Shown here: positions 32,642 to 42,603 of the stretch, piece after piece
How positions within the stretch are numbered: position 1 is the stretch's first letter
Layout: each line of letters opens with the position of its first letter
Origin: JALZKA01 sp963734015
GTDB taxonomy: Bacteria; Actinomycetota; Thermoleophilia; Solirubrobacterales; 70-9
Assembly (NCBI GenBank): GCA_963734015.1
Contig: CAVTFG010000019.1
Coordinates: forward strand, 124,001-188,000
Length of the DNA stretch: 64,000 nt
Direction: 5' to 3'
Program-made: the position numbers and the translations under genes
The notes under the pieces: model-generated
Told to the model about the DNA's origin: nothing
What the model saw: the letters and a program-made list of their open reading frames with translations, nothing else
Databases searched by the model: none

Positions 32642-35600
32642 CTACGAAAGCGCGGTCAGCACGATCCGCTCCTGCTCGGAGCGGTGCGCCGCCGGGTAGC
32701 CCTCGGACGGGCTCGAGCGCTGGGGCCGGCCGATGTAGCTGAAATCGACGCCCTCGGGCACGAGCTCCGGCATGCGCCGGGCCATCACGCTGAAGGCACC
32801 CATGTTCTTCGGCTCCTCCTGGACCCAAACGATCTGCTTCAGGTTCGGGTAGCGCTCGATCAGCGTGCGGAGCTGGTCGCGGGCGAACGGATAAAGGAGC
32901 TCGACGCGCGCGATCGCGACGTTCCCGGCTTGCGCGCGCCGCTCATGGCCGTCGATGTCGTAGTAGATCTTGCCCGAGCAGAGGACCAGCTTCGTGATCT
33001 CCTGCTCGCGGCCGGTGGCGCCCGAGTCGTCGAGCACGAACTGGAACGTGCCCTCCGTGAAGTCGCTGAGCTTGGACGCCGCACCGGGCAGCCGCAGGAG
33101 TCCCTTCGGCGTGAACACGATCAGGGGTCGCGGCTTCGCGATCCGCGCCTGCCGGCGGAGCAGGTGGAAGTACTGTGCCGCGGTCGTCGGGTTGGCGAGC
33201 CGGATGTTGCCCTCGGCCGCGAGCGAGATGAAGCGCTCGATCCGGGCGCTCGAGTGCTCGGGGCCCGAGCCCTCGTATCCATGGGGGAGGAGCAGGGTGA
33301 GTCGCGTCGTCTGTCCCCACTTCGATTCGCCGGCCACGATGAAACTGTCGATGATCACCTGGGCCGCGTTCCCGAAGTCGCCGAACTGCGCCTCCCAGAG
33401 GATCAGGCTCTCGGGCGACGCCGCCGAGTAGCCGTACTCGAACCCCAGGCAGGCGATCTCGGACAGCGGGCTGTTGTGGATCTCGAACGGCGCGAGCGCC
33501 CCGCTCAGGTTCTGCATCGGCGCGTAGCGGAGCCCGGTCTTCTCGTCGTGGAGCACCAGGTGGCGGTTCGAGAACGTGCCCCGCTCCGTGTCCTGCCCGG
33601 TGAGCCGGATGTGCGTCCCCTCGGTGAGCAGCGACGCGTAGGCCAGGGCCTCGGCGTGCCCGTACTCGATCGGTCCCTCGTCGAGGATCTCGAGCCGGCG
33701 CATCAGGGGCTTGCGCAGCTTGCGGTGGATCGCGAACCCGTCCGGCACCTTCAGGAGCTCCTCGTTCAGCGAGCGCAGCCGCTTCTCCGACACCGCGGTC
33801 TCGACCTCGGGAGACTTGGTCCGGTCGAGCTCGCCGGTGCCGATGTGGGTCGAGGTCGGGTCCTCGTAGTCGCCGGTCTCCATCTTCGCCCGCAGGTCCT
33901 TGAGCTTCTGGGAGAGGCGCTCCTGGCGTTCCTTCGCGTCGGCGGCGACGTCGTCCGGCGTGACCACGCCCTCCTTGACGAGTTGCTCGGCGTAGATCTC
34001 GGAGACCGGCGGATGCGCCTTGATCTGAGCGGCCATCTTCGGCTGGGTGTAGGCCGGTTCGTCGGTCTCGTTGTGGCCGTAACGGCGGTAGCCGATCAGG
34101 TCGATGACGACATCGCGGCCGAACCGCTCGCGGTACGACATCGCCAGCCGCATCGCCGACATGCACGCCTCGACGTCATCGGCGTTCACGTGGATGATCG
34201 GGCAGTTGAAGCCCTTCGCGAGGTCGCCGGCGTACGGCGTCGAGCGGGCCTCCTCGGCGTCCGTGGTGAAGCCCACCTGGTTGTCGGTGATGATGTGGAT
34301 CGTGCCGCCGGTGGAGTAGCCCGCCAGGGACTGCAGGTTGAGCGTCTCCGCGACGACGCCCTGCCCCGGGAAGGCGGCGTCCCCGTGCAGCAGCAGCGGC
34401 ACCGCGACGTTCGGGCTGTGGTGCAGGCGCGGGCCCGAGTGCTCCGTTTGTGCTGCGCGAGCCCCGCCCGTGACGACCGGATCGACGTATTCGAGGTGCG
34501 AAGGGTTCGGATACAGGCGGACGCGGATCTCCTCGCCGTCGGGCGTCGTCATGACGCCCTCGGCGCCGTAGTGGTACTTCACGTCTCCGGTGCCGGAATG
34601 CGGGATCGCGGCGATCGCCTTGACGCGGTCGAGCGCCTTGGCGCCCTCGAACTCGGCCATGATCGACTCCGGCGACCGCCCCAGGTTGTGGACGAGCACG
34701 CTGAGCCGGCCGCGGTGGGCCATCCCGATCACGACCTCCTCGGCGCCGCCGGCGCCCGCCTGGGAGACGAGCCCGTCGATCATCGGGACGACCGCGTCGA
34801 GGCCCTCGACCGAGAACATCTTCTGTCCGAGGTAGGCCTTCTGCACGAAGCGCTCGAACTGGAAGATGTCGATCAGGCGTCGCAGCAGCGAGCGCTTCTC
34901 GTCGGCGGTGAGCGGGGTGCGATGCCCGCCCGTCTCGATCATCTCCCGCAGCCACATCCGCTGCTGATGCGAGGAGAGGTGCTCGATCTGGTACGCGATC
35001 GTGCCGCAGTACGCCTCGCGCATCCGCGGAAGCGCGTCGAGCAGGGTCTCCCCTTCGACGCCGATCCGCAGGATCGAGGCCGGGATCCGCTGCATCAGCT
35101 CGGGCGTCAGGTTCAGGCTCTCCGGCTCCAGCGCCGGATCGCCCTTCGGCGCGGACTCGGCCAGCGGGTTCACGGTCGCGGCGAGGTGCCCGTGCGTGCG
35201 GAACGCCTTGAGCAACGACGTCGCCGCCTGCACCGCCTGGAGCAGGTCGCGGTCGGGCTCGGCGGTGACCATCGCGCCGGCGGGCGCCGGGGTCGTGCCG
35301 GCGACGGGCAGCGGTGGCGCGGACGCCGACGCCGGATGAGCCTGGGCGACGACCCGGTCCGGGACCCCGAGGTCGTGCGCGACCGTCTCGTAGAACGAGT
35401 CCTCGCCCTGGAGGAGCTGGTCGATCCGGCCCAGGAACGAGCCGGACTCCGCGCCCTGGATGATCCGGTGGTCGTAGGTGGACGTCATCGTCGTCACCTT
35501 CGAGATCCCCAGCGCCTTGATCTTCTCGGCCGGCGCGTGCGCCCATTCGACCGGGTAGGTGATCGAGCCGACGGCGATGATCGCGCCCTGGCCCGTCATC

Positions 35601-37057
35601 AGGCGCGGCACGGACGCGACTGTTCCAAGGCCGCCCGGGTTCGTCAGCGAGATGTTCGTGCCCTGGAAGTCGTCCGGCGTCAGCTTGTTCTCGCGGGTCT
35701 TGTTGATCAGGTCCTCGTACGCGCCGTGGAAGCCGGCGAAGTCGAGGGCGTCCGCGCCCTTGATGCAGGGCACCATCAGGCTGCGGGAACCGTCCTTCTT
35801 CTCCACGTCCACGGCGATCCCGAGGTTGACGGGAGAGTCGGTGATCACGAACGGCTTGCCGTCGCGCTCCTCGAAGGTCCGCACCATCACCGGCCACTCG
35901 GTCGCGGCCCGGACGATGGCCCACGCGATCAGGTGCGTGAACGAGAGCTTGATCCCACGCTCCTTGAGCTGGGCGTTGACCGCCTTGCGCTTGGCATCGA
36001 GCGTGTCGACCGGAAGCGTGCGGAACGAGGTTGCCGTCGGCGTGGTCCGACTCTCGTCCATGGCCTTGACGAGCATCGCCGCGGGGCCCCGAAGGGGCTT
36101 GGCCTCGCCCGCCCTCGCGGGGGCGGCGGGTGCGGCACCGTTGCCCTCGGCTGCAAGCACGTCAGCCTTCACCACCTTGCCTCCCGGGCCCGAGCCCTCC
36201 ACGGACCCAAGGTCCACGCCGCGTTCGGCAGCCATCCGTCGAGCGACCGGCGAAGCCCGTCCCTCCCCGTCCACCGCGGGGGTCTCAACGCCTGCCGCCG
36301 AGGCCTCAGCCTGAGGCTCTGCGTGCTCCGTGCTGCGTGCTGCCTGCTCTCCCGCCGCCATCTCGGCGAGTGGCTGCCCAACCTTCACGACGTCGTCGGG
36401 CTGGACCAGAAGCTTGGTGATCGTGCCGGCCGAAGGCGCGGGGACCTCGGCGTCGATCTTGTCGGTCGAGACCTCGATCACCGTGTCGCCCTCGTTGACC
36501 TGATCGCCCTCGGCGACGCGCCACTCGAGGACGGTGCCCTCCGTGACCGACTCGCCCATCTCCGGCATCGGGACGACCACGCTCTCGCCCGCAGGAGCCT
36601 CGGCCGGAGTGGCCGAACCGCCGTCGTCCTCGCCGCGCGCGTCCTCGAGGAGCTCGGCCGGGTTGGAGTCTCCGATATCCGCATCGCCCTCGCCCGTCCC
36701 GGCAACCGCCAGGCCCGGGCCGGCATCGGTGCCGCCCTGCTTCGCAGGCGCCTCCTCGGGATCTCCGGGGCCGGCGTCTCCCGCCGGCGCGGCGCCGTTG
36801 CCCGACCCGTTCGGGTCGATCTCGGCAAGCGCCTGCCCCACGGCAACGGTGTCGTCCACCTTGGCGAGGATCCTGGTGATCACGCCGCTCGCGGGCGCGG
36901 GAACCTCGGCGTCGATCTTGTCGGTGGAGATCTCGACGACCGTGTCGCCCTCGGCGATCTCCTGACCCTCGGAGACGTGCCACTCGAGGATGGTCCCCTC
37001 GGTGACCGATTCGCCCATCTGGGGCATCTGAATCTCGACGGTTTGGGTGTCTGCCAC
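32642..37057 (-). CDS. kgd: 2-oxoglutarate dehydrogenase E2-E1 fusion (Kgd/SucA type) with two lipoyl domains
   Basis: About 1471 residues from GTG 37057 (ATG 37111 adds 18). Order: lipoyl domain 1 (5-80, lipoyl Lys47 in STDKIDAE), linker, lipoyl domain 2 (lipoyl Lys about 200 in the same motif), a peripheral-subunit binding domain (SPVARRMAAERGVDLGSVEG), an E2 acyltransferase domain with the Kgd-type active-site text STYDHRIIQGAESGSFLGRI, and a full thiamine-diphosphate E1 domain (GRDVVIDLIGYRRYGHNETD). It converts 2-oxoglutarate to succinyl-CoA with lipoamide dehydrogenase. Mycobacterial and corynebacterial Kgd/OdhA have the E2-E1 fusion but lack lipoyl domains and borrow them from another E2; this protein has its own. 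Convergent with the SHOCT gene. Confidence 0.92.
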   Translation of the reverse strand: MADTQTVEIQMPQMGESVTEGTILEWHVSEGQEIAEGDTVVEISTDKIDAEVPAPASGVITRILAKVDDTVAVGQALAEIDPNGSGNGAAPAGDAGPGDPEEAPAKQGGTDAGPGLAVAGTGEGDADIGDSNPAELLEDARGEDDGGSATPAEAPAGESVVVPMPEMGESVTEGTVLEWRVAEGDQVNEGDTVIEVSTDKIDAEVPAPSAGTITKLLVQPDDVVKVGQPLAEMAAGEQAARSTEHAEPQAEASAAGVETPAVDGEGRASPVARRMAAERGVDLGSVEGSGPGGKVVKADVLAAEGNGAAPAAPARAGEAKPLRGPAAMLVKAMDESRTTPTATSFRTLPVDTLDAKRKAVNAQLKERGIKLSFTHLIAWAIVRAATEWPVMVRTFEERDGKPFVITDSPVNLGIAVDVEKKDGSRSLMVPCIKGADALDFAGFHGAYEDLINKTRENKLTPDDFQGTNISLTNPGGLGTVASVPRLMTGQGAIIAVGSITYPVEWAHAPAEKIKALGISKVTTMTSTYDHRIIQGAESGSFLGRIDQLLQGEDSFYETVAHDLGVPDRVVAQAHPASASAPPLPVAGTTPAPAGAMVTAEPDRDLLQAVQAATSLLKAFRTHGHLAATVNPLAESAPKGDPALEPESLNLTPELMQRIPASILRIGVEGETLLDALPRMREAYCGTIAYQIEHLSSHQQRMWLREMIETGGHRTPLTADEKRSLLRRLIDIFQFERFVQKAYLGQKMFSVEGLDAVVPMIDGLVSQAGAGGAEEVVIGMAHRGRLSVLVHNLGRSPESIMAEFEGAKALDRVKAIAAIPHSGTGDVKYHYGAEGVMTTPDGEEIRVRLYPNPSHLEYVDPVVTGGARAAQTEHSGPRLHHSPNVAVPLLLHGDAAFPGQGVVAETLNLQSLAGYSTGGTIHIITDNQVGFTTDAEEARSTPYAGDLAKGFNCPIIHVNADDVEACMSAMRLAMSYRERFGRDVVIDLIGYRRYGHNETDEPAYTQPKMAAQIKAHPPVSEIYAEQLVKEGVVTPDDVAADAKERQERLSQKLKDLRAKMETGDYEDPTSTHIGTGELDRTKSPEVETAVSEKRLRSLNEELLKVPDGFAIHRKLRKPLMRRLEILDEGPIEYGHAEALAYASLLTEGTHIRLTGQDTERGTFSNRHLVLHDEKTGLRYAPMQNLSGALAPFEIHNSPLSEIACLGFEYGYSAASPESLILWEAQFGDFGNAAQVIIDSFIVAGESKWGQTTRLTLLLPHGYEGSGPEHSSARIERFISLAAEGNIRLANPTTAAQYFHLLRRQARIAKPRPLIVFTPKGLLRLPGAASKLSDFTEGTFQFVLDDSGATGREQEITKLVLCSGKIYYDIDGHERRAQAGNVAIARVELLYPFARDQLRTLIERYPNLKQIVWVQEEPKNMGAFSVMARRMPELVPEGVDFSYIGRPQRSSPSEGYPAAHRSEQERIVLTALS

Positions 37058-37124
37058 GTCTGACTCTGAGTCTATGACTTCGGGTTCCAAGCGGTGCGCG
37101 GATTCGCGCATCGCAGCAGGGTTT

Positions 37125-38520
37125 TCACATTCGGTATCGCGCGAGCGCCTCCTCGCGCGCCCGCTTGCGGTCCACGATCGGCGCCGGGTAGTCCTCGCCG
37201 ATCACGCAGCCGGACTGGCGCTGCACCTCATCGGGCATCCGCCACGGCTCCCGGAGGTGCTCGTCGGGCACGTCGCGAAGCTCGGAGACGTACCGCCGGA
37301 CGTAGTCCCCGTTCGGGTCGTAGCGCTCCATGTGGAGGGTGGGGTTGTAGATGCGGCGGTACGGGGGCTGGGGATCGACCCCCACCGAGGCGATCCATTG
37401 CCAGTTCCCGTTGTTGTTGGCCTCGTCGCCGTCGACCAGCATCCGCATGAACCAGCGCTCTCCCCAGCGCCAGTCGATTCCGAGGTCCTTGGTGAGGAAC
37501 GAGCCGACGACGAGGCGCGCGCGGTTGTGCATCCAGCCCTCCTGCCGGAGCTGGCGCATTCCCGCATCCACCAGCGGGAATCCGGTCCGGCCCTCGCACC
37601 ACGCCTCGAATGGGCGCCGCGCGTAGCTCCACCTGATCTTGCCGCGGTAGCGGGCCTGGAACTCGGATCTCGCGTTCCGCGGGTGGTGGAGCAGGACGTG
37701 GTGGTAGAAGTCGCGCCAGCAGAGCTGCCGTCGGAACGCCTCCGCCCCCTTGCCGCGCGGCAGCCGGTCCTCGATCTGCCTCGGGCTCAGGCAGCCGAAG
37801 TGGAGGTAAGGGGAGAGGCGGGAGGTCAGGTCGCGTCCCAGGGCATCGTGGTTGTCCGCGTAGTCACGCACCGGGCCGTCGAGGAAGCGGTCGAGCGCCC
37901 GCCGGCGCCGCCGCCTCGCCGCCCGGCGGCGGGTTCGCCACCTCCTGCTCGAACCCGAGCGCTGCGAGCGAGGGGAGCGGCCCTTTGCGAGCCGGGAGGG
38001 AAGCGGCGGGCATCCGGCTGGGCGACATCAGGACAGCGCGGCGCTCGCAGCCAAGCCAGTTGCGGTGAAAGGGGGAGAACACGGTGTACGGCTTGCCCCG
38101 TTGGGTCCGTACGGCACCGACGTCGTCGACCGCGCACAGGCCGGGATGCCCCACGCACTCGACTCCCGCCTCCTTCAGCGCACGCCGCGTTCGATCGCCG
38201 CGGCGGCGGGCGAACGGGCTGACGTCGGCTGTGAGATGAACCGCCATTGCGCCGACCGTTGCCGCGAGAGCCGGCAGCTCGCGCTCGGGCGGGCCGCGGC
38301 GAACCACCAAGCCCGAGCCGAGCCGTCGAAGGCTCTCGTCGAGGTCGCTGAGGCACTCCAGCAGGAACTGCGTCCGGGCCCCCGACGCGTGTCGCCCGTG
38401 CAGCAGGCGGTCGTCGAAGCAGAAGACCGGGACCACCCGGTGGCCGGTGTCGAGCGCCGCGCGGAGGGCCGGGTGGTCGCGAACGCGAAGGTCGCGACGG
38501 AGCCAGACGATCTCTGTCAC
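37125..38520 (-). CDS. phr: Deoxyribodipyrimidine photolyase/cryptochrome family, frameshifted
   Basis: About 464 residues after correction. The N-terminal antenna domain starts VTEIVWLRRDLRVRDHPALR (GTG 38520) and carries VPVFCFDDRLLHGRHASG. The C-terminal FAD domain has LHFGCLSPRQIE, RQLCWRDFYHHVLLHHPR, TGFPLVDAGMRQLRQEGWMH and DGDEANNNGNWQWIASVG, all photolyase hallmarks, including the Trp-rich electron-transfer region. The frame breaks near 37908 in a GCGGCGGCGCCGGCGG run, one extra base. It repairs UV pyrimidine dimers with light. It lies 20 bp after an SDR-like gene on the same strand. Confidence 0.88.
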
Positions 38521-38539
38521 GGGCTGCAAACCGCTTGCG

Positions 38540-39463
38540 TCACGCGGCCCCTTCGCTCGGCCCTGAGCGCTCTTCGCTGAGCGCCCGGTCGAGCGTTTCG
38601 CGAAATCGCGCAGGCACGATGTCGAACGGTCGTGCTCCGCTCGGGTCGGTAACGACCGTCTCGGTGCTGAGGCCCTCCACCAGCGGCCGCGCAACCCCCG
38701 TGTCCACCGGGGTCACCAGGCCGATCCAAAGTGAGGAGAGGGTGGGGGAGAGGAGGGGCACCGGGAGCATCGGGCGCGGACGCGTTCCCAGCGCCCTTGC
38801 CATCTCGTCGAGCATCTCGGCGTACGAGAGCACGTCGGGCCCGCCGATCTGCACCTCGCGGCTCGCGCTCTCCGGCACCTCGGGCGCTGCGCGGAGGTAC
38901 GCCACCACGTCGTCGATGCCGATCGGCTGCGTCGGCGTCCGGAGCCAGCTGGGCCCGATCATGACCGGCAGACGGGCGACGAGGTAGCGCAACGTGCGAA
39001 ACGACTCGCTGCCCGCGCCAACCACCATCGCAGCCCGGAAGTAGGTGAGCGGTGGTCCGCTCGAGCCGAGGATACGAGCCGTCTCGTGACGGCTACGGAG
39101 GTGCTTGGACCCTTGGTCGTCCCCGAGGCCCCCGAGGTACACCACCCGCGCCACGCCCTCATCTCGCGCGACGTCCGCGAAGTTGCGGGCTGCCCGGCGT
39201 TCGCGCTCCGTGAAGTCGGCTGCGTCCCCGCCTCGGCCCATCGAGTGGACCAGGTAGTACGCAACGTCGACACCCTCGGCCATGCCGCGGAGGCTGTCGC
39301 GGTCGAGGACGTCGCCGACGTGGAGGTCGTGCCCTTCGCGGCGGAGCGCCTCGCCGCGCTCCGCGTTCCGGACCAGGCAGCGTGTCTCGGTTCCTCGCTC
39401 GGCCAGCGCCCGTGCGAGCCGTCCGCCCACGAAGCCCGTCGCCCCGGTCACCAATGCCCTCAT
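38540..39463 (-). CDS. NAD(P)H-binding atypical SDR (NmrA/YbjT-like)
   Basis: 307 residues. N-terminal Rossmann motif MRALVTGATGFVGGRLARAL. The catalytic Tyr of classical SDRs is replaced by the YYLVHSMGRGGDAADFTERE pattern of the atypical a5-type group. C-terminal part PARFRETLDRALSEERSGP is family-typical. Usual members bind NAD(P)H and may act on quinones or sense redox; function unknown. In many Actinobacteria such genes lie beside photolyase or glutaredoxin genes, as here. Confidence 0.82.
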   Translation of the reverse strand: MRALVTGATGFVGGRLARALAERGTETRCLVRNAERGEALRREGHDLHVGDVLDRDSLRGMAEGVDVAYYLVHSMGRGGDAADFTERERRAARNFADVARDEGVARVVYLGGLGDDQGSKHLRSRHETARILGSSGPPLTYFRAAMVVGAGSESFRTLRYLVARLPVMIGPSWLRTPTQPIGIDDVVAYLRAAPEVPESASREVQIGGPDVLSYAEMLDEMARALGTRPRPMLPVPLLSPTLSSLWIGLVTPVDTGVARPLVEGLSTETVVTDPSGARPFDIVPARFRETLDRALSEERSGPSEGAA

Positions 39464-39524
39464 GCGATGCCGATTCCCAGTTGTGCTTGATTCAGACGGG
39501 TTGTGACCGCGTGAGTGCGGGAGC

Positions 39525-40076
39525 TCAGCGATCGGGCGGTTCGCTTGCGGCGGGCCCGGCCTGGATCTCGCCGGTCAGGGCGCCGACTCTGGACGGCGGC
39601 AGGTCGAGGCGGGCGAGCGAGCGCAGGAAGCCATTCGTGACGATGACGTGGATTCGCGCCTGGGTCCGTTCGTAGAGCCAGGTTCCCAGCCGAGCGAGCC
39701 GCCCCGAGCCGCGCAGCCACGGATAGAAGTTGCTGACCTCCGTGCTCACCAGCAACAGCGCGCGGCCGGGTCCGCCGCCGTCGCGCCGTTCCACCGAGAT
39801 ACGCAGGAGGCCCTGCTCTTCCCCGTCCCGGGCGACGAGGAGTCCCCGTTCGATCCGCCAGGTCACGCTCGCCTGCCCGTCGTGCGCGTCGTACTCCGGC
39901 GCGTGGAAGCGGAGCAATGCAAACGGTCTTCCGATCAGCACCACCGTCCGGGCGGCGGGTTCGTACACGACGCGAAGCACGCCAAGCGAGATCCGGCTCA
40001 GGTGACGCCAATACGCCCGCGCCAGGCGCTCCAGGTTCTCGGGGGCCCAGAGTCCATCGAGGGCACTCGCCGCCAT
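39525..40076 (-). CDS. Conserved-looking protein of unknown function
   Basis: 183 residues from ATG 40076; GTG 40097 and GTG 40106 are also in frame. I do not recognise a family. It begins MAASALDGLWAPENLERLAR, then a beta-rich middle (GVLRVVYEPAARTVVLIGRP, ASVTWRIERGLLVARDGEE, QGLLRISVERR) and a helical region with SNFYPWLRGSGRLARLGTWL then ERTQARIHVIVTNGFLRSLA. This suggests a small lipid- or ligand-binding fold. It lies between the atypical SDR (61 bp) and a zinc-ribbon gene on the same strand. Confidence 0.6.
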   Translation of the reverse strand: MAASALDGLWAPENLERLARAYWRHLSRISLGVLRVVYEPAARTVVLIGRPFALLRFHAPEYDAHDGQASVTWRIERGLLVARDGEEQGLLRISVERRDGGGPGRALLLVSTEVSNFYPWLRGSGRLARLGTWLYERTQARIHVIVTNGFLRSLARLDLPPSRVGALTGEIQAGPAASEPPDR

Positions 40077-40213
40077 CTCGATCTCTGCCCGCTGCACCGA
40101 GGACACCGCACCCGTCTGAGGGACGTGGGCACTGCTGGGCTCTTTGATCAGGCGAAGGTTGGGAGGGTCGGCTCGGGGCAAGGTCGCGTCGCGGTAAGGG
40201 GAGTGCTCGGCGG

Positions 40214-40516
40214 CTACCCGATCCGGGCGACGATGCGCACCTCGTTCGCCGCGGTGTCCACGACGTCGCCACGGACGAACTCGTGCACGGGAGCGCTGTG
40301 GTCGCAGAATCCGCAGCGCATCTCCGCTCTCGGCCGCGAGCGGGCCGGGGGCGAGATCGGCAGCGCGCACGAGGGGCAGAGCATCGCCCCCCGGGCCAGG
40401 ACCTGCATGCCGTCGGCGACCAGCCGCTTGCGCTCGTCGAGCCGCTCGTCGACGTGCTCGGTCCGGCCGTCGGGGCCGGCCGGGTCGCCGGACTGGGGTG
40501 TGAACTCGAGGGCCAT
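40214..40516 (-). CDS. Small zinc-ribbon-like protein
   Basis: 100 residues. Two CxxC knuckles, LCPSCALPIS and MRCGFCDHSAP, separated by about 16 residues, would bind one zinc. The N-terminal third is acidic and flexible (PAGPDGRTEHVDERLDERKR). Function unknown; perhaps binds nucleic acid or a partner. It is divergent from the acyl-CoA reductase-like gene, with 62 bp between starts. Confidence 0.65.
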   Translation of the reverse strand: MALEFTPQSGDPAGPDGRTEHVDERLDERKRLVADGMQVLARGAMLCPSCALPISPPARSRPRAEMRCGFCDHSAPVHEFVRGDVVDTAANEVRIVARIG

Positions 40517-40578
40517 CGGCGCTTTGCCAAGTGTAGGGTCAGCGCAGGGTCGAGCTAGACGCAGGAGGAGAGACAAAA

Positions 40579-42579
40579 TTGGGCTACTTCGTGACCGGCG
40601 CGACCGGGTTCATCGGGAGGCATCTGGTCGAACGGCTGCTCGAGCGGGACGGAACCGTCTACGTGCTCGTGCGCGAGGGGTCGAAGGGCAGGCTCGAGGA
40701 GCTTCGGAGCCGCTGGGGAGCGGATTCGGATCGGGTCGTTGCGATCACGGGCGACCTGTCGCAGCCCCGGCTCGGCATCTCCGACGAGGACCTCGGCCGG
40801 CTGCAGGGCGAGGTCGACCACCTCTTCCACCTCGCGGCGATCTACGACATGACCGCCGACGCCGAGTCGCAGAAGGTGGCGAACATCGAGGGCACCCGGC
40901 ACATGGTCGAGTTCGCGAACGAGGTCGAGGCAGGGCGCGTGCACATGGTCAGCTCGATCGCCGCCGCGGGCCTCTACGACGGGCTGTGGCTCGAGGACAT
41001 GTTCGACGAGGCCCAGGACCTCGACACCCACCCCTACTTCCGGACCAAGCACGACTCCGAGGGCATCGTGCGCACCGATTGCGAACGGCCTTGGCGCGTT
41101 TACCGGCCGGGGATCGTCGTCGGCCATTCCGAGACGGGCGAGATGGACAAGGTCGACGGCCCGTATTACTTCTTCAAGCTGATCCAGCGCCTTCGGGGGG
41201 CGCTGCCGCAATGGATGCCGACCATCGGGATCGAGGGCAAGGAGATCAACCTCGTCCCGGTCGACTTCGTCGCGAAGGCGCTGGACCACATCGCCCATAA
41301 CGACGATGCGCGCTGGGACGGCAAGGCCTTCTCGCTGACCGACCCCAACCCGAAGACGGCGGGCCAGGTGATCAACCTGTTCGCGCGCGCCGGCCACGCG
41401 CCGCAGATGGGGATGCGGCTGGACCCGAAGATGTTCGGCATGATCCCGCCCCAGGTGCGCTCGGGGATGCTGATGCTGCCGCCCGTGAAGCGGATCCGCA
41501 ACACGGTGCTCACCGATCTGGGCATCCCCGAGTCGGTCCTGACCTACGTCAACTACCCGACCAGCTTCGACAACCGCAACGCGGCCGAAGCGCTGGATGG
41601 CAGCGGCATCACCGTGCCGCCCCTCGACGCATACGCGGACAAGCTCTGGGACTACTGGGAGCGGAACCTCGATCCCGACCTGTTCAAGGACCGCTCGTTG
41701 GCCGGCGCGGTCGCCGGCAAGGTCGTGATGATCACCGGTGCCTCCTCGGGGATCGGCAGGTCGGCAGCGCTCAAGGTGGGCGAGGCGGGCGGCACGGTGC
41801 TGCTCGTCGCGCGCACGCCCGAGAAGCTCGAGGAGACGCGTGACGAGATCGAGGCGGCGGGCGGCACGGCGCACATCCACCGCTGCGACCTCTCGGACCT
41901 GGACGACATCGAACGGATGGCCGACGAGGTGCTGGCCGAGCACGGCCGCGTCGACGTCCTGGTCAACAACGCGGGCCGCTCGATCCGCCGTTCGGTGGCG
42001 CTGTCGTACGACCGCTTTCACGACTACGAGCGCACGATGCAGCTGAACTACTTCGGGGCCCTGAAGCTGATCATGAAGCTGCTCCCCGTGATGCGGGAGC
42101 AGAGGTTCGGGCACATCGTGAACATCAGCTCGATCGGCGTGCAGACGAACACGCCGCGGTTCTCCGCCTACGTCGCGTCCAAGGCGGCGCTGGACGCGTT
42201 CTCACGGTGCATCGGCTCCGAGGTGATCGACGACAACGTCCACATCACCACGATCCACATGCCCCTGGTGCGGACGCCGATGATCGCGCCGACGAAGATG
42301 TACGACGCGTTCCCGACGATCTCGTCCGAGGAGGCGGCCGAGATGATCACGGACGCGATCATCCGCCGCCCGAAGAAGGTCGCCACCAAGCTGGGCACGT
42401 TCGGCGAGGTCCTCTACTCACTGGCGCCGAAGGCGTCGGACGCGATCCTCCATCAGGGCTACAAGCTCTTCCCGGACTCGAAGGCCGCGAAGGGCGACGC
42501 CGACAAGGCCGCCAAGGACGAGGACGTCTCGACCGAGGGCGTGGCGTTCGCGTACCTGATGCGCGGGGTGCATTGGTAG
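40579..42579 (+). CDS. Two-domain SDR, fatty acyl-CoA reductase-like (AcrA1/FcrA type)
   Basis: 666 residues from TTG 40579 with AGGAGGAG 8 bp upstream. The N-terminal extended SDR domain has FVTGATGFIGRHLVERLLER and the YFRTK active-site pair. The C-terminal classical SDR domain begins about 380 with MITGASSGIGRSAALK (386-393) and has NISSIGVQTNTPRFSAYVAS then K. This two-domain plan is that of the mycobacterial acyl-CoA reductase AcrA1 (Rv3391) and related enzymes, which make fatty aldehydes or alcohols. The next gene is an alkyl-DHAP synthase 24 bp away, which uses fatty alcohol, so a shared ether-lipid pathway is likely. Confidence 0.85.
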   Translation: MGYFVTGATGFIGRHLVERLLERDGTVYVLVREGSKGRLEELRSRWGADSDRVVAITGDLSQPRLGISDEDLGRLQGEVDHLFHLAAIYDMTADAESQKVANIEGTRHMVEFANEVEAGRVHMVSSIAAAGLYDGLWLEDMFDEAQDLDTHPYFRTKHDSEGIVRTDCERPWRVYRPGIVVGHSETGEMDKVDGPYYFFKLIQRLRGALPQWMPTIGIEGKEINLVPVDFVAKALDHIAHNDDARWDGKAFSLTDPNPKTAGQVINLFARAGHAPQMGMRLDPKMFGMIPPQVRSGMLMLPPVKRIRNTVLTDLGIPESVLTYVNYPTSFDNRNAAEALDGSGITVPPLDAYADKLWDYWERNLDPDLFKDRSLAGAVAGKVVMITGASSGIGRSAALKVGEAGGTVLLVARTPEKLEETRDEIEAAGGTAHIHRCDLSDLDDIERMADEVLAEHGRVDVLVNNAGRSIRRSVALSYDRFHDYERTMQLNYFGALKLIMKLLPVMREQRFGHIVNISSIGVQTNTPRFSAYVASKAALDAFSRCIGSEVIDDNVHITTIHMPLVRTPMIAPTKMYDAFPTISSEEAAEMITDAIIRRPKKVATKLGTFGEVLYSLAPKASDAILHQGYKLFPDSKAAKGDADKAAKDEDVSTEGVAFAYLMRGVHW

Positions 42580-42603
42580 AACCAGCGGGAGAGCGCAGGG
42601 ACG

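Noticed and set aside
32684..37063. 1,459-codon plus-strand open frame antisense to the oxoglutarate dehydrogenase gene
   Set aside because: Shadow of a highly biased coding strand; composition is low-complexity and no domain is visible, while the minus strand encodes a complete multi-domain enzyme.
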